From positions 992,001 to 1,056,000 of the forward strand of contig NZ_OZ253579.1 of NCBI RefSeq assembly GCF_965263005.1: 64,000 nt of DNA, written 5' to 3'. This document shows positions 9,070-17,701 of this stretch, piece after piece. The notes below the pieces were generated by a model that ran no database searches, was not told the DNA's origin, and worked only from the letters and a program-made list of their open reading frames with translations. This DNA comes from Rariloculus sp965263005. GTDB taxonomy: Bacteria; Pseudomonadota; Gammaproteobacteria; Steroidobacterales; Rariloculaceae. The position numbers and the translations under genes were made by a program. The first letter of the stretch is position 1. The number at the start of each line of letters is the position of its first letter.

Positions 9070-10212
9070 CTATGCGAACTCCGGGTAGGCCTTCGCGATG
9101 TTGTCGTCGGAGATGACCTCGAGATGGGCTTTCTTGACCGCGTCGCGGAGCTCGATGACCTGATCGATCGGTAGCCGGCGTTGCGGCGGGCGCAGGAACG
9201 GGTCGGGAATCAAGCCGCGCAGCCATGTGGTCACCTTGTACGCGCTGTGCAAGCGGTAACCTTTCTCCCGGCTCGATACGGTCGCGTGCAGATCGAGCAG
9301 CCCATCGGACCAGATCGCTGCGGCTTCTGCCTCCTTGTGCTCGTCGCGCGCCATGACGATGGCCTCTACCATCGGCTCCATCGCATAGTTCCACGAGCCG
9401 CTGACCGTCCCATCGAAGTAGCCGCCGAGGATGGCGGGATGCATCCGGGAAGCGCCGGCCAGCAGCACGCCGACATGCCGTTTCGTGTAGCCCCTGAGCG
9501 CAGCGGCCATGGCTTCGGTGTCGGCGGTGATCATCTTGTAGCCGACGATCTGCGGCACGGCGTCGACGATCTTCATGCCCGCTTCCAGTGGCATGGCGAA
9601 ATACATGCCGCCCGTCGGATGGATGATGACGGGCAGATCCACGGCGTCGGCGATCGTCCTGAGTTGGTCGATCCAGACCTCGGGGTTCTTCACCGGATCC
9701 CACGCGGTGACGATGTCGATCGTGCCGATTGGCGGCATGAGGAACACGCCGTGGACACCGGCACTCTTCAGAGCCGCCGCCTCCGCCAGGCAGGCCTTGG
9801 TCGTGGTCTGCATGACGCCGGAGAAAACCATGGTCCTGTCGCCGAGCTCTTCCAGAGCGATCTCGGCAAGCCGGACTTTCTCCTGCGGCGTCGTGTAAAA
9901 GGCCTCGCCGGCCTCCGGCGAAACGAGTATCGCGCCGCCGGCGTCGATGAAGTTCGAATTCGCGTAGTAGCGCATGTAGTTCCGGAACGCGACTTCGTCA
10001 AAGTCCTCTGTTCCCGGTTTGTACGGGGTCACGCTCGCCACGTACATCTTGTCGAATACGGTCGTGCTCTCGCCTGCCACGAAGGGCGGCGGCGCCGCAA
10101 AGCCCGTAGCAGAGAATCCCGCGGCTCCGGCGATCGCCGCACTGCCGGCGTATTGCAGGAATTCCCTTCTCTCGATCGTGCTCTGAGATTCGTCGTTCTT
10201 ATGTTCGCTCAT
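9070..10212 (-). CDS. dihydrodipicolinate synthase (DapA)-family lyase with Tat signal
   Basis: 380 residues, longer than cytosolic DapA (about 290) because of an N-terminal extension with IERREFLQYAGSAAIAGAAG, a Tat signal. The aldolase barrel is recognisable, with a conserved Lys in IVGYKMITAD at the Schiff-base position. The YNVP substrate loop of true DapA is replaced by HPTGGMYFAMP, so lysine biosynthesis is unlikely. The family also includes N-acetylneuraminate lyase and other pyruvate or 2-oxo-acid aldolases. AAGGAAC precedes the ATG. A Tat-exported member is unusual and fits the exported enzymes encoded on either side. Substrate unknown. Confidence 0.85.
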   Translation of the reverse strand: MSEHKNDESQSTIERREFLQYAGSAAIAGAAGFSATGFAAPPPFVAGESTTVFDKMYVASVTPYKPGTEDFDEVAFRNYMRYYANSNFIDAGGAILVSPEAGEAFYTTPQEKVRLAEIALEELGDRTMVFSGVMQTTTKACLAEAAALKSAGVHGVFLMPPIGTIDIVTAWDPVKNPEVWIDQLRTIADAVDLPVIIHPTGGMYFAMPLEAGMKIVDAVPQIVGYKMITADTEAMAAALRGYTKRHVGVLLAGASRMHPAILGGYFDGTVSGSWNYAMEPMVEAIVMARDEHKEAEAAAIWSDGLLDLHATVSSREKGYRLHSAYKVTTWLRGLIPDPFLRPPQRRLPIDQVIELRDAVKKAHLEVISDDNIAKAYPEFA

Positions 10213-10330
10213 TGCTGTTCCTTCAAAATTGCGTTAGCGCTGCCAATAACCACAAGCCGAGACGTTGCCGGAAATACTACGCTTCTTCGAATTTCCCGTA
10301 CACTGAGGAGCACCGTCGCGGCTTCCGAGC

Positions 10331-12577
10331 TTACGCGCGACCCAATGCCGCGAGGACGCGTGCCGGCGTCAACGGATATTCGCGCAAGCGGATCCCCGTT
10401 GCGTCGAACAGCGCATTCGCGATGGCCGCCGCAGCGGGGCTCAGGACCTCTTCTCCGCCGCCGCTCGACGGCTCGTCCGCGCGTTGAATCACGATCGGCG
10501 TAACTTCGGGGCACTCCTCGAAACGCAGTATCGGGTAGCTGTTCCAATCGACGCTCGTGACGTTCGTCTCATTGAACGTGACTTCCTCTTTCAACATCCG
10601 GCTTGCGGCCTGCACGAGCATGCCGGTGATCTGGTTCTCGAGGAATTCGGGGTTTACGGCGAGTCCGGCGTCAAGCGCGCCGTGCAGATGCCTGGCCACG
10701 ACGAGTCCGGTCTCCCGATCCACTTCTATTTCAGCCACGGCGGCCGCGTACGATGACGTGTGGGTACCGATGGCGATCCCGCGTCCCGTGACGACTCTCG
10801 CATCCGACAAGTTCGACGCTGCCGTTCTCGGGCTCCACCGTGCCGAATTCGCCACAGCGTCGAGCACGGCGAGCCAACGCTCGTCGGTGATGTTGCTGCG
10901 CCGGAACAGGTATGGATCCTGTGCCGCAAGGTAGGCCAGCGCGTCTATCGTCTGCTCGGACGCGAACAGAATCGAGATGTCGAGCGGCGAGCGCAGATAC
11001 GATCCCTTGAGATAGCCGTCGATGCCGTCGACGCGATGATTGACAAGGAGTCTGTTCGCAATCTGATACATCGAGCCCAGGTTCAGCGGACTGATTTCCC
11101 GGGAAATGGGTCCCGTGGTTTCCGCGGCCGGCGTCGCAAGCGCGAGCTGCTCGGACGTCTCCGTGACCATCCAACCATGCTGCCAGCCGTGATACTCGTA
11201 GCCGACGAGCTTGCCGTCGCTGTCGATGCCGGCGCGCACGTCCGCGAGGTGGGCCGGACCGTAGTTGTCCCAGCCGTGCTCGTCCCAGCGCATGAACTGT
11301 ACGCGCACGGGCGCGCCCAAGGCCCTGGACATGATCGCGGCCGCCTGCGCGGCATCGTCGTAACAACTATGGCCAAAGGTTCCGGAGCCTTCGTAGTAGC
11401 GGATGCCGACCTGCTCGATGGGCAGGCCGACGAGATGGGCGATCTTTTCGCGCGTCTCGTAGATGTTCTGCGTGGAGCACATCACGAGCGCGGAATCGGC
11501 GCTGACGTCAGCGAGCGCGCAGTTCGGCCCGAAAGGCACGTGCGCCTGATACGGACCGCGAAAAGACTGCGAAACGACATGTGCGGCCGCGTCGAGCGCC
11601 GTCTCGACCTCGCCCGTCTCGAGCACGACACGGTCCGTCGTCCCGGCCGCGCGCATTTGCTCGTGAATCCGAGGCGCGCCGAGCAAGGTTGCCCGCCGCT
11701 CCCAGCTCACGTCGAGCTGTTCGGCTGCGCGCACGGCGTCCCACTCATCCGGGGCGACGACGCCGACGAAATCGCGTTCACGCACAACCACGGCCCCCGC
11801 GATGTGATCGATCGAACTTTCGTCGACGGTGATGACGGGCGCGCCGTCACCGTATGAGGCTTGTCCGCGCGGCCTGACCACGCGCCCGTGCAGCATGCCC
11901 GGCACGCGCACGTGCTGCATGTGGATGAACTCACCGCTGGCTTTAGCCGGAATGTCCTTGCGTGGGACGCGGGTCCCGACGACCTTGTAATCGCGCACGG
12001 ACTTCACCGGCGCCGTTCCGGTGAACGGCAGGTCGAACAGCTCGTCGCCCAATAGCTCGCCGTAGTTCACGGTCCGACCCGGATTGTCGGCGATGGAAAC
12101 GACCCCGTTCGACACGCTTAGCCGATCCACCGGCGTACCCAGTCTTTCCGCGGCGAGATTCATGAGCGCGAGCCGCGCCTCCGCGGCGGCGAGGCGGATC
12201 CGCGGGCCGCCGACGCTGACCGAGGCGCTCGCCACGGTGCCGCCCTGATTTGGCGCGCTGTCGGTCGCCAGGCGCGTCGTTTTGACCTGTGAAATATCGA
12301 GGTCGAGCTCTTCCGCCGCGATCTGCAACAGCGCCGTCGAGCTGCCCTGCCCGAGCTCGGCGTAGCCGACAAAGACCGTTGCCGTGTTGTCCGCGTGAAT
12401 CGCGATCCACGTGTCGAGGAGCTTCTGGTCCGGCTGGCCGGGGCCGAGAGTGAGCGCGACGCCTGCGGGTTCCTGACTCAGTCCCGCGCGCGGCATCGCG
12501 AAGCCGATCAGCAGCGCGCCGCCGGCTTTGAGCAAGTCACGGCGCGGAAACGGCGTGCCGAGCGAGCTGTCTTTCAT
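10331..12577 (-). CDS. molybdopterin-binding subunit of xanthine dehydrogenase-family hydroxylase (IorB-like)
   Basis: About 748 residues from the ATG at 12577, preceded by GGAGGTGGCAAG; an in-frame start 66 bases upstream is not needed. The N-terminus (FPRRDLLKAGGALLIGFAMP) is a Tat signal. The protein resembles the large subunit of isoquinoline 1-oxidoreductase and membrane-associated aldehyde dehydrogenases: GYAELGQGSSTALLQIAAEE, TGEPFIHMQ-like and FGHSCYDDAAQAAAI segments. The catalytic Glu is probably in SSGGGEEVLSPAAAA near the C-terminus. Its start overlaps the stop of the [2Fe-2S] subunit by four bases (ATGA). No FAD subunit is nearby, as in two-subunit enzymes that pass electrons to a cytochrome c. 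Exact substrate unknown. Confidence 0.9.
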   Translation of the reverse strand: MKDSSLGTPFPRRDLLKAGGALLIGFAMPRAGLSQEPAGVALTLGPGQPDQKLLDTWIAIHADNTATVFVGYAELGQGSSTALLQIAAEELDLDISQVKTTRLATDSAPNQGGTVASASVSVGGPRIRLAAAEARLALMNLAAERLGTPVDRLSVSNGVVSIADNPGRTVNYGELLGDELFDLPFTGTAPVKSVRDYKVVGTRVPRKDIPAKASGEFIHMQHVRVPGMLHGRVVRPRGQASYGDGAPVITVDESSIDHIAGAVVVRERDFVGVVAPDEWDAVRAAEQLDVSWERRATLLGAPRIHEQMRAAGTTDRVVLETGEVETALDAAAHVVSQSFRGPYQAHVPFGPNCALADVSADSALVMCSTQNIYETREKIAHLVGLPIEQVGIRYYEGSGTFGHSCYDDAAQAAAIMSRALGAPVRVQFMRWDEHGWDNYGPAHLADVRAGIDSDGKLVGYEYHGWQHGWMVTETSEQLALATPAAETTGPISREISPLNLGSMYQIANRLLVNHRVDGIDGYLKGSYLRSPLDISILFASEQTIDALAYLAAQDPYLFRRSNITDERWLAVLDAVANSARWSPRTAASNLSDARVVTGRGIAIGTHTSSYAAAVAEIEVDRETGLVVARHLHGALDAGLAVNPEFLENQITGMLVQAASRMLKEEVTFNETNVTSVDWNSYPILRFEECPEVTPIVIQRADEPSSGGGEEVLSPAAAAIANALFDATGIRLREYPLTPARVLAALGRA

Positions 12578-13068
12578 CTTGCCACCTCCGCCGACGCGCG
12601 TTGAATCGCCTGGAGAATGCGCGGGTACGTTCCGCACCGACACAGGTGGCCGTTGAGCGCGGTGCGAGCTTCGGCGTCGCTAGGGCGCGGGTTCGCGGCC
12701 AGGAGCTCGGCGGCTTTGATCGTCATGCCGTTGTAGCAATAGCCGCACTGAATGGCCTGCTCGTCGATAAATGCCTGCTGTACGGGATGCAGAGCCGGGG
12801 TGTCGCTCAGGCCCTTTTGCCGCGCGTAGAGAGCGGGCAGGCCCTCAAGTGTCGTGACCGAGCGTGACTCGACGGCCGCTACGGGCGTGACGCAGGAACG
12901 CACCTCGACGCCGTCGATGAGCACCGAGCACGAGCCGCATTGAGCGAGCCCACAACCGAAACGCGGCCCTTTGAGCTCGAGTTCGTTTGTGAGCACGTAG
13001 AGCAGGGGCGTGTCGGGCGCGGCTTCGGTCGTGAATTGCCGGTCGTTGACTGTGATTTCGATAGCCAT
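12574..13068 (-). CDS. [2Fe-2S] subunit of molybdenum hydroxylase (IorA/CoxS-like)
   Basis: 164 residues. The first cluster is bound by GCGLAQCGSCSVLIDG plus a later Cys (RSCVTPVAA). The second uses QCGYCYNGM and CRCGTYPRI. These are the two [2Fe-2S] sites that relay electrons from the molybdenum centre. The start at 13068 has a strong GGAGGAG site. There is no signal peptide; such subunits are exported by hitch-hiking on the Tat-bearing large subunit. The stop overlaps the start of the large subunit gene, so the two are translationally coupled. Confidence 0.95.
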   Translation of the reverse strand: MAIEITVNDRQFTTEAAPDTPLLYVLTNELELKGPRFGCGLAQCGSCSVLIDGVEVRSCVTPVAAVESRSVTTLEGLPALYARQKGLSDTPALHPVQQAFIDEQAIQCGYCYNGMTIKAAELLAANPRPSDAEARTALNGHLCRCGTYPRILQAIQRASAEVAR

Positions 13069-13084
13069 CGTGCTCCTCCGGTTG

Positions 13085-13152
13085 CTACGGCAGCGCGAAC
13101 GCGAACAATGCGCCGCCGGCTGCCTCAGCGACATACTGCCGAGCGCCCCCAT
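13085..13152 (-). pseudogene. 3'-terminal remnant of a PQQ-dependent dehydrogenase gene
   Basis: Read on the minus strand, about 20 codons ending in TAG at 13085-13087 give GARQYVAEAAGGALFAFALP. This matches the C-terminus of the intact PQQ dehydrogenase at 21888-23519 (GKQYVAIAAGSALFAFSLP) almost residue for residue, and the DNA is also similar. The upstream part of the gene is absent, because the DUF4159 gene ends at 13233. The simplest reading is that a PQQ dehydrogenase once stood upstream of the molybdenum hydroxylase genes and was deleted, leaving its tail. Confidence 0.75.
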
Positions 13153-13232
13153 TGTTCCGCATCGTCGCCCTCGCCGTCGAGCGCCAGCCGGAAACTGCCG
13201 GCCCATGATCGACCGGCGGTCATCGCCCGCCG

Positions 13233-14057
13233 TCAGTGGGTCAACGCATACACGGCGAAGTTGACGCCCAGGCGAATGGAGGCATTGGCAGCTTCCTGTG
13301 GATAACGGTACTCGTCGGCGCGCTGCCAGCCGTCGGCGATATCGTTGTTGAAAGCGATCATGACCATGACCCGGTCGTCCTCGTCGAGGACCGCGCGCCA
13401 ACGCGGCACCGCGCCGTCGTTGCGGTAGCCGCGCGGCAGGTGCTGCCAGGTCGGTATCTGCGGCCGGTCGCTCAGGTCGTAGACGAGTTGAAAGATCGGG
13501 TGCGTGTCGGGCAGGTCGACGATCGGCCGGTCCGGAAATATGCGGTTCATCCCGCTCACGAAACCTTCCCATTCGACCGTGCCATAGAAGCTGTCGCACA
13601 GCAGAAAGCCGCCGCGCAACAGGTACTCGCGGAGCTTCGCGACCTGCGAGTCGGTCAGGTCCCAGGCGCCGACGAGCCCCGAGATCAGAAATGGCCAGTA
13701 AAACGCGTCGATGTCGTCGTCGAGGTTGACGGGTTGCTCGACGACGCGCACGTCGATCATCGTCAAACGGTCGAGCAGACGCGCGAACGTCCGGTCGCCC
13801 TCGGGATAGTCGACGGTCCAGGCCGTACCGCCGTGCTGCCAATCGCCGCCGCCGACACCGAGCGCGTAGCCGCGCCGCGCCTGGGGAAACATGAGGCGAC
13901 CGACCACGAACTCGCCGGGCGCCTGATAGCCGAAATCGATGTCGGCATCGCGGTACCAGCCGCGCTCGATGCTCGGAAACTCGCGCCAGGCCTTCTGTGC
14001 CCAGGCGGTGTGGGCGACAGCGAGGCTCAAGACAACGATGAGACGTGCTGCGTGCAT
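13233..14057 (-). CDS. DUF4159 domain secreted protein
   Basis: 274 residues with a signal peptide (LIVVLSLAVAHTAWAQ). The rest matches the DUF4159 pattern: a Rossmann-like domain with WPFLISGLVGAWDLTDSQVA, LREYLLRGGFLLCDSFYG and HPIFQLVYDLSDRPQIP segments, and a late VMIAFNNDIADGWQ. This fold resembles glutamine-amidotransferase/ThuA-like domains. DUF4159 proteins often sit with MoxR and von Willebrand genes, but here the neighbours downstream are molybdenum hydroxylase genes after a PQQ remnant. Function unknown. Confidence 0.85.
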   Translation of the reverse strand: MHAARLIVVLSLAVAHTAWAQKAWREFPSIERGWYRDADIDFGYQAPGEFVVGRLMFPQARRGYALGVGGGDWQHGGTAWTVDYPEGDRTFARLLDRLTMIDVRVVEQPVNLDDDIDAFYWPFLISGLVGAWDLTDSQVAKLREYLLRGGFLLCDSFYGTVEWEGFVSGMNRIFPDRPIVDLPDTHPIFQLVYDLSDRPQIPTWQHLPRGYRNDGAVPRWRAVLDEDDRVMVMIAFNNDIADGWQRADEYRYPQEAANASIRLGVNFAVYALTH

Positions 14058-14245
14058 TGAGCGCTACTGTAGCAGCACGGGACGAAGCTCGCGATGGGTC
14101 GGCGGAACGGGTCCCGCCCGCGCAGCGAAACGGTCCGCAGCGCTCGCGTGTCGGCGTGTTTCTGTCTAAGATACCGAGCCTGCGCCAGTTCGGCTCATTG
14201 ACGTTCGGGAACGCCGCGGCGCGCCGAACAAAAGAGGTGACAATC

Positions 14246-15625
14246 ATGATCAGAAACGGTGCATGGAGCATTCCCGTGCTCGCGGCGGCATGCTTGTGGG
14301 GCTCGTCAGCGCTGGCCCAGCAGGTTGCGGACATCGTTTTTCGCAGCGTAGGCCGGGCCGCGCCGCTTGAGCACGACTTGAACCAATACGAGATGACGGG
14401 CGCCACGAGGCGTACCGGCGGCCAGGCCGGTTTTCGGCGCGATCCGAACTCGTTCACGGGCTCGGCACGGGCTGGCGAGACGCCGCCCGGCATCGAGCCG
14501 CTCGAAAGGGATCTGTTCACGTCCGACGACTTCTACAAGGATCGTGAACTCTGGACCGATCCGCGCTATTTCCGCTGCAACAGTCCGGGCGCGATCGAGG
14601 ACCTGTGGGGCGGCAACGCCCAGGGCCTGATTGGCGCGGATGCGCCGAGATCGGCGGCATGGGGCTATTGCGACCGCGACTACCCGCGCGAGTCGATCGT
14701 GAGCCCTTACCCGTTCGCGACCGCGCAGGAGCACTACGAGGCGCTACGCGAGGAGACGCGCCAACGCGGCGGCCCGACCGAGCACACTTACGCCACGGTG
14801 CCGGGCGAGTGGACGGGCCGCTACATGCACCCCGGGCGAACCCCGAACAACCAGTACTGGTTCCGCACGCGGCACGTGCAGATGCCGACCATCCTGTCGA
14901 TCTTGACCGAGGAGTACCAGACCCGGTTCGTGCAGGAGGCCTACCACCAGGGGAACACAAATGCCGCGCAGTGGCCTTCGTCATACTGCTGGCCCGAAGG
15001 TTTCATGCGCCGCTGGCACGCGGCGGCCGTCTGGGAGCATCACATCATGGTGACGCCATCGATGGTGCAGATACTGGCCGGCGTCGCGCGCAACTTCATC
15101 ACAAACATCCACATCGGGCGCGAGTTCAACATGGAGGGCACGGTGCCGCGGCTCGGCGCCGACGTGCCGCGCTGGTACGGCGAGACGATCGGTTTCTGGG
15201 ACGAGGACACGCTGATCACGTGGACGTCGAACATTCAGGGCTGGAAGACGCACGCGTCCATCGATCACTCGAATCTCATGCAGACGATCGAGATCTACAC
15301 GCCGAACCGCGACGAGGACGGCAACTTCCTCGGGATCAATCACGAAGCGATCTTCTACGACCCCGAGGCGCTCGTCGAGCCCGTGCGGATCATCAGAAAT
15401 TACGTCAAGACGAGCGGTTTCGAGGAAGGCGACCCGTACGTCTTCATCGAGTGCATACAGACGATATTTCCTATCGACGGCAGGGCGACGCCCGTATCGC
15501 CGGGTCAGGTCATCGAATATAAGGTGCCTGACATGTATGGGCGCCCCTGGGCGCAGATCTGGGAGGAGTACTTCGAGCAGGGCATGGAGAAGCCGGAAGA
15601 ACAAGACATTTTCAGCTTCGATTAA
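14246..15625 (+). CDS. secreted protein of the DUF6152-associated family, function unknown
   Basis: 459 residues. The ATG at 14246 follows AGAGGTG and starts a clear signal peptide (WSIPVLAAACLWGSSALAQ). The mature protein lacks a named catalytic motif I can recognise. It contains YGETIGFWDEDTLITWTSNI and a later EIYTPNRDEDG and IIRNYVKTSGFEEGD. These echo the C-terminal half of the fused DUF6152 protein at 62720-63877 (GHSIGRREGDVLVVDTIGF, REYVAEDPEYF). It lies 75 bases upstream of a separate DUF6152 gene, so the two probably act together in the periplasm. Function unknown. Confidence 0.7.
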   Translation: MIRNGAWSIPVLAAACLWGSSALAQQVADIVFRSVGRAAPLEHDLNQYEMTGATRRTGGQAGFRRDPNSFTGSARAGETPPGIEPLERDLFTSDDFYKDRELWTDPRYFRCNSPGAIEDLWGGNAQGLIGADAPRSAAWGYCDRDYPRESIVSPYPFATAQEHYEALREETRQRGGPTEHTYATVPGEWTGRYMHPGRTPNNQYWFRTRHVQMPTILSILTEEYQTRFVQEAYHQGNTNAAQWPSSYCWPEGFMRRWHAAAVWEHHIMVTPSMVQILAGVARNFITNIHIGREFNMEGTVPRLGADVPRWYGETIGFWDEDTLITWTSNIQGWKTHASIDHSNLMQTIEIYTPNRDEDGNFLGINHEAIFYDPEALVEPVRIIRNYVKTSGFEEGDPYVFIECIQTIFPIDGRATPVSPGQVIEYKVPDMYGRPWAQIWEEYFEQGMEKPEEQDIFSFD

Positions 15626-15700
15626 GCTTCGCTCAGCGACAAGGGGCGATAGAATAGAGAATAGTGTACCTGTCAGACGTATTCAGGAGAGACGCGAAAA

Positions 15701-16186
15701 ATGAAAGCTCGCAACAGAATCGGCGGCCTGTTCGCTGCAGTGGCCGCGGCGATCGTGGCCTTTACCGTGCCCGCTCAGGCGCATCACTCGTTCGCGATGT
15801 ACAACGTGCAGGCTACCCAGGTCTTTACCGGCGTCGTCACGCGCATCGACCCGGCCCCCAATCATCTCGCCATCTTCTTTGCGCCGATGAATGCGGAGCG
15901 CACTAACGTCGAGCGTGACGCGAACGGTGACCCGGTCGTGTGGTCAGTCGAGATGCAGGGTTCGGCGCAGATGGCAAGACAGGGTGTGTCCGTCAATTCG
16001 TTTCCGCCCGGCACGGTTTTCAGTGTCGGCTTGCATCCGCTTCGCAACGGCGAGCCGGGCGGCACCCGTGAAGGGGGACTGTTCCGATGCCCGGACAGGA
16101 CGCCGCCCGCACCCGGCTCGCATTGCGACACGGTCGAGGGGACCATAGCGATCGGCGATGATCCGCTCGCGGCGCCGGTACACTAA
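15701..16186 (+). CDS. DUF6152-type secreted protein
   Basis: 161 residues. AGGAG at 15687-15691 precedes the ATG. A signal peptide (LFAAVAAAIVAFTVPAQA) is followed directly by AHHSFAMYN, the hallmark start of mature DUF6152 proteins, and by a small beta-rich domain (FTGVVTRIDPAPNHLAIFFA). Two Cys (RCPDR, SHCDT) could form a disulfide. It follows the larger secreted gene with no terminator between them. The N-terminal His pair hints at metal or haem binding, which is inference. Confidence 0.8.
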   Translation: MKARNRIGGLFAAVAAAIVAFTVPAQAHHSFAMYNVQATQVFTGVVTRIDPAPNHLAIFFAPMNAERTNVERDANGDPVVWSVEMQGSAQMARQGVSVNSFPPGTVFSVGLHPLRNGEPGGTREGGLFRCPDRTPPAPGSHCDTVEGTIAIGDDPLAAPVH

Positions 16187-16210
16187 CTGGCGAAACCGCG
16201 CATTCATGCA

Positions 16211-16243
16211 GCCCGCGTGTCGTGCCGAGAGCGACGCGCGGGC
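16211..16243. terminator. GC-rich hairpin downstream of DUF6152 gene
   Basis: A 12-base stem (16211-16222 with 16232-16243, one mismatch) encloses a 9-base loop, 25 bases after the preceding stop codon. No T-run follows, so it is at best a transcript-end stabiliser or Rho-linked hairpin. Confidence 0.35.
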
Positions 16244-16425
16244 CATCGGCTTGCCGCGCTATAGCCGCGGCCTCTGGCCGATTCGTACCTCTGACGGAGG
16301 CTCTTGCCGGCGGCAATCTCAGCCGAAAGCGATGCTATAGTTTCTGCACCAGCGCATCTTTCCTGGCACGCTGCCGGGGAGCGGCGTTAACGCTCGCAAA
16401 GGTTCGCCGGAACACGGAGCTCGAT

Positions 16426-16683
16426 GTGCCGATCTACGAGTACAAGTGCAGGGGCTGCGACAGGCAGTTCGAAGAACTCGTCAAGCTAGGCGAGACGCCC
16501 GATTGCCCGTCATGCGGCGGTTCCGATCTCGAGAGGCTCGTCTCGCTCCCGGCCGTGAGCACCCAGAGGAGCCGCGAGCGCACGGCGGGCATAGCGCGCA
16601 AGGCTGCCGGCGAGGTCAGCCGCGAGAAGAAGCACGCGCAGGCCGAGTATGAGCGCAACTACATCAAGGATCACCACAGCTGA
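16426..16683 (+). CDS. FmdB-family zinc ribbon protein
   Basis: 85 residues from a GTG at 16426 (GGAG at 16416-16419), giving PIYEYKCRGCDRQFEELVK, the canonical FmdB start. Zinc ligands are CRGC (near residues 8-11) and CPSCGG (near 29-32). The second half is charged and probably helical. The family was first noted as a putative regulator of formamidase/amide genes; its real role is unsettled and it often lies beside unrelated housekeeping genes. The gene stands alone here, facing the EamA exporter. Confidence 0.9.
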   Translation: MPIYEYKCRGCDRQFEELVKLGETPDCPSCGGSDLERLVSLPAVSTQRSRERTAGIARKAAGEVSREKKHAQAEYERNYIKDHHS

Positions 16684-16757
16684 CACGCGCGGCGTCGGCA
16701 ATTAGCCGCTACCCGCTCGCGAGATCGTCTTACCCGTGCCGCAGATACCCGCCGCGG

Positions 16758-17660
16758 TCACCTGGCGGCCGTGCTCTGCGAAAACGCCTGCCACCCCGAC
16801 ACGCTGAGGCACGTCAACGCGCAAACGATCAGCACCATGCCCACAGCTTCCGAACGCGCCGGCACCTCCCCAAGCTGTAGCCACGCCGCGGCGAGGGCAA
16901 ACGGGGGCGCGCCAAGTGTGGCGAGCCCGGTCACGCCGGCCGACAGCCGATTGAGTGCGAAGAGCCACAGCAACCAGGCAAGCGCCGTTGCAAACACGAC
17001 GTTGTAGCCGAGCGCGAGCGAGAACGAGACAGTCCAGCGTACCGGTTCAGTGTCGAGCACAATGGCAAGCGCACTCAAGCCGACCCCGCCCAGTAGCATC
17101 TGCCACGCGGAGACATTGAGTATCTCTTCGCCCTTCAGTTTTATGCGCTTGACGACGATGTTGCTCACTGCCCAGCACCACGCGGCGCCGAGCGCGTAGA
17201 GGCTATCGGCGATGCCGAACGAGGCCTCCGAAGCGCTCAGTACGCCGACGAGTCCGCCGGCCGCGAGCAGGACCGCGAGCCACTGCACGCCGCGCATGCG
17301 CTCGCCGAGGAAGAGTCCCGCAAGTATCAAGGTCCAAAACGGCATCGTATAGGCGAGCACAGCGCTCTTGCCGGCGGTTCCGACTTCGACCGCAAGCGCG
17401 GCGAAACCGACGAAACCCATGGTTTGCAGGACGCCGAGCGCGATGACCGCGCCGCCGCGCACGGGCTTGAGCGGCCGGCGGAGCGAGATGAGCACGACGA
17501 ACAATGCCGCGGCGCTCAGAACCGAACGCAGCGCCGAGAACGTGAGTGCCGGCGAATCGGCGAGCGCAAACTTCATGACGACCCAGTTGTAGCCCCAGAT
17601 GGCGGTCAGGGCCGTGAGTGCGGCGGCTGGGCCGATGCCCTGTCGGGGATGGCTGGACAT
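16758..17660 (-). CDS. EamA/DMT-family transporter
   Basis: 300 residues with about ten predicted membrane helices in two repeats. Each repeat has the drug/metabolite transporter pattern, for example LTAIWGYNWVVMKFALADSP at the start and ALGAAWCWAVSNIVVKRI at the start of the second half. Members export amino acids, purines or other metabolites across the inner membrane; substrate not deducible. It starts 41 bases downstream of the dacB stop on the same strand and may be read from the dacB transcript. Confidence 0.9.
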   Translation of the reverse strand: MSSHPRQGIGPAAALTALTAIWGYNWVVMKFALADSPALTFSALRSVLSAAALFVVLISLRRPLKPVRGGAVIALGVLQTMGFVGFAALAVEVGTAGKSAVLAYTMPFWTLILAGLFLGERMRGVQWLAVLLAAGGLVGVLSASEASFGIADSLYALGAAWCWAVSNIVVKRIKLKGEEILNVSAWQMLLGGVGLSALAIVLDTEPVRWTVSFSLALGYNVVFATALAWLLWLFALNRLSAGVTGLATLGAPPFALAAAWLQLGEVPARSEAVGMVLIVCALTCLSVSGWQAFSQSTAAR

Positions 17661-17701
17661 GGTTGCGGAGTGCGCAGCGTAACGCGGTTATCGCGTCATC
17701 A

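Noticed and set aside
12574..14520. Long open frame running leftward through DUF4159 into the Fe-S subunit
   Set aside because: Only its last 164 codons, from the ATG at 13068, are real. The rest is out of frame with the clear DUF4159 gene.
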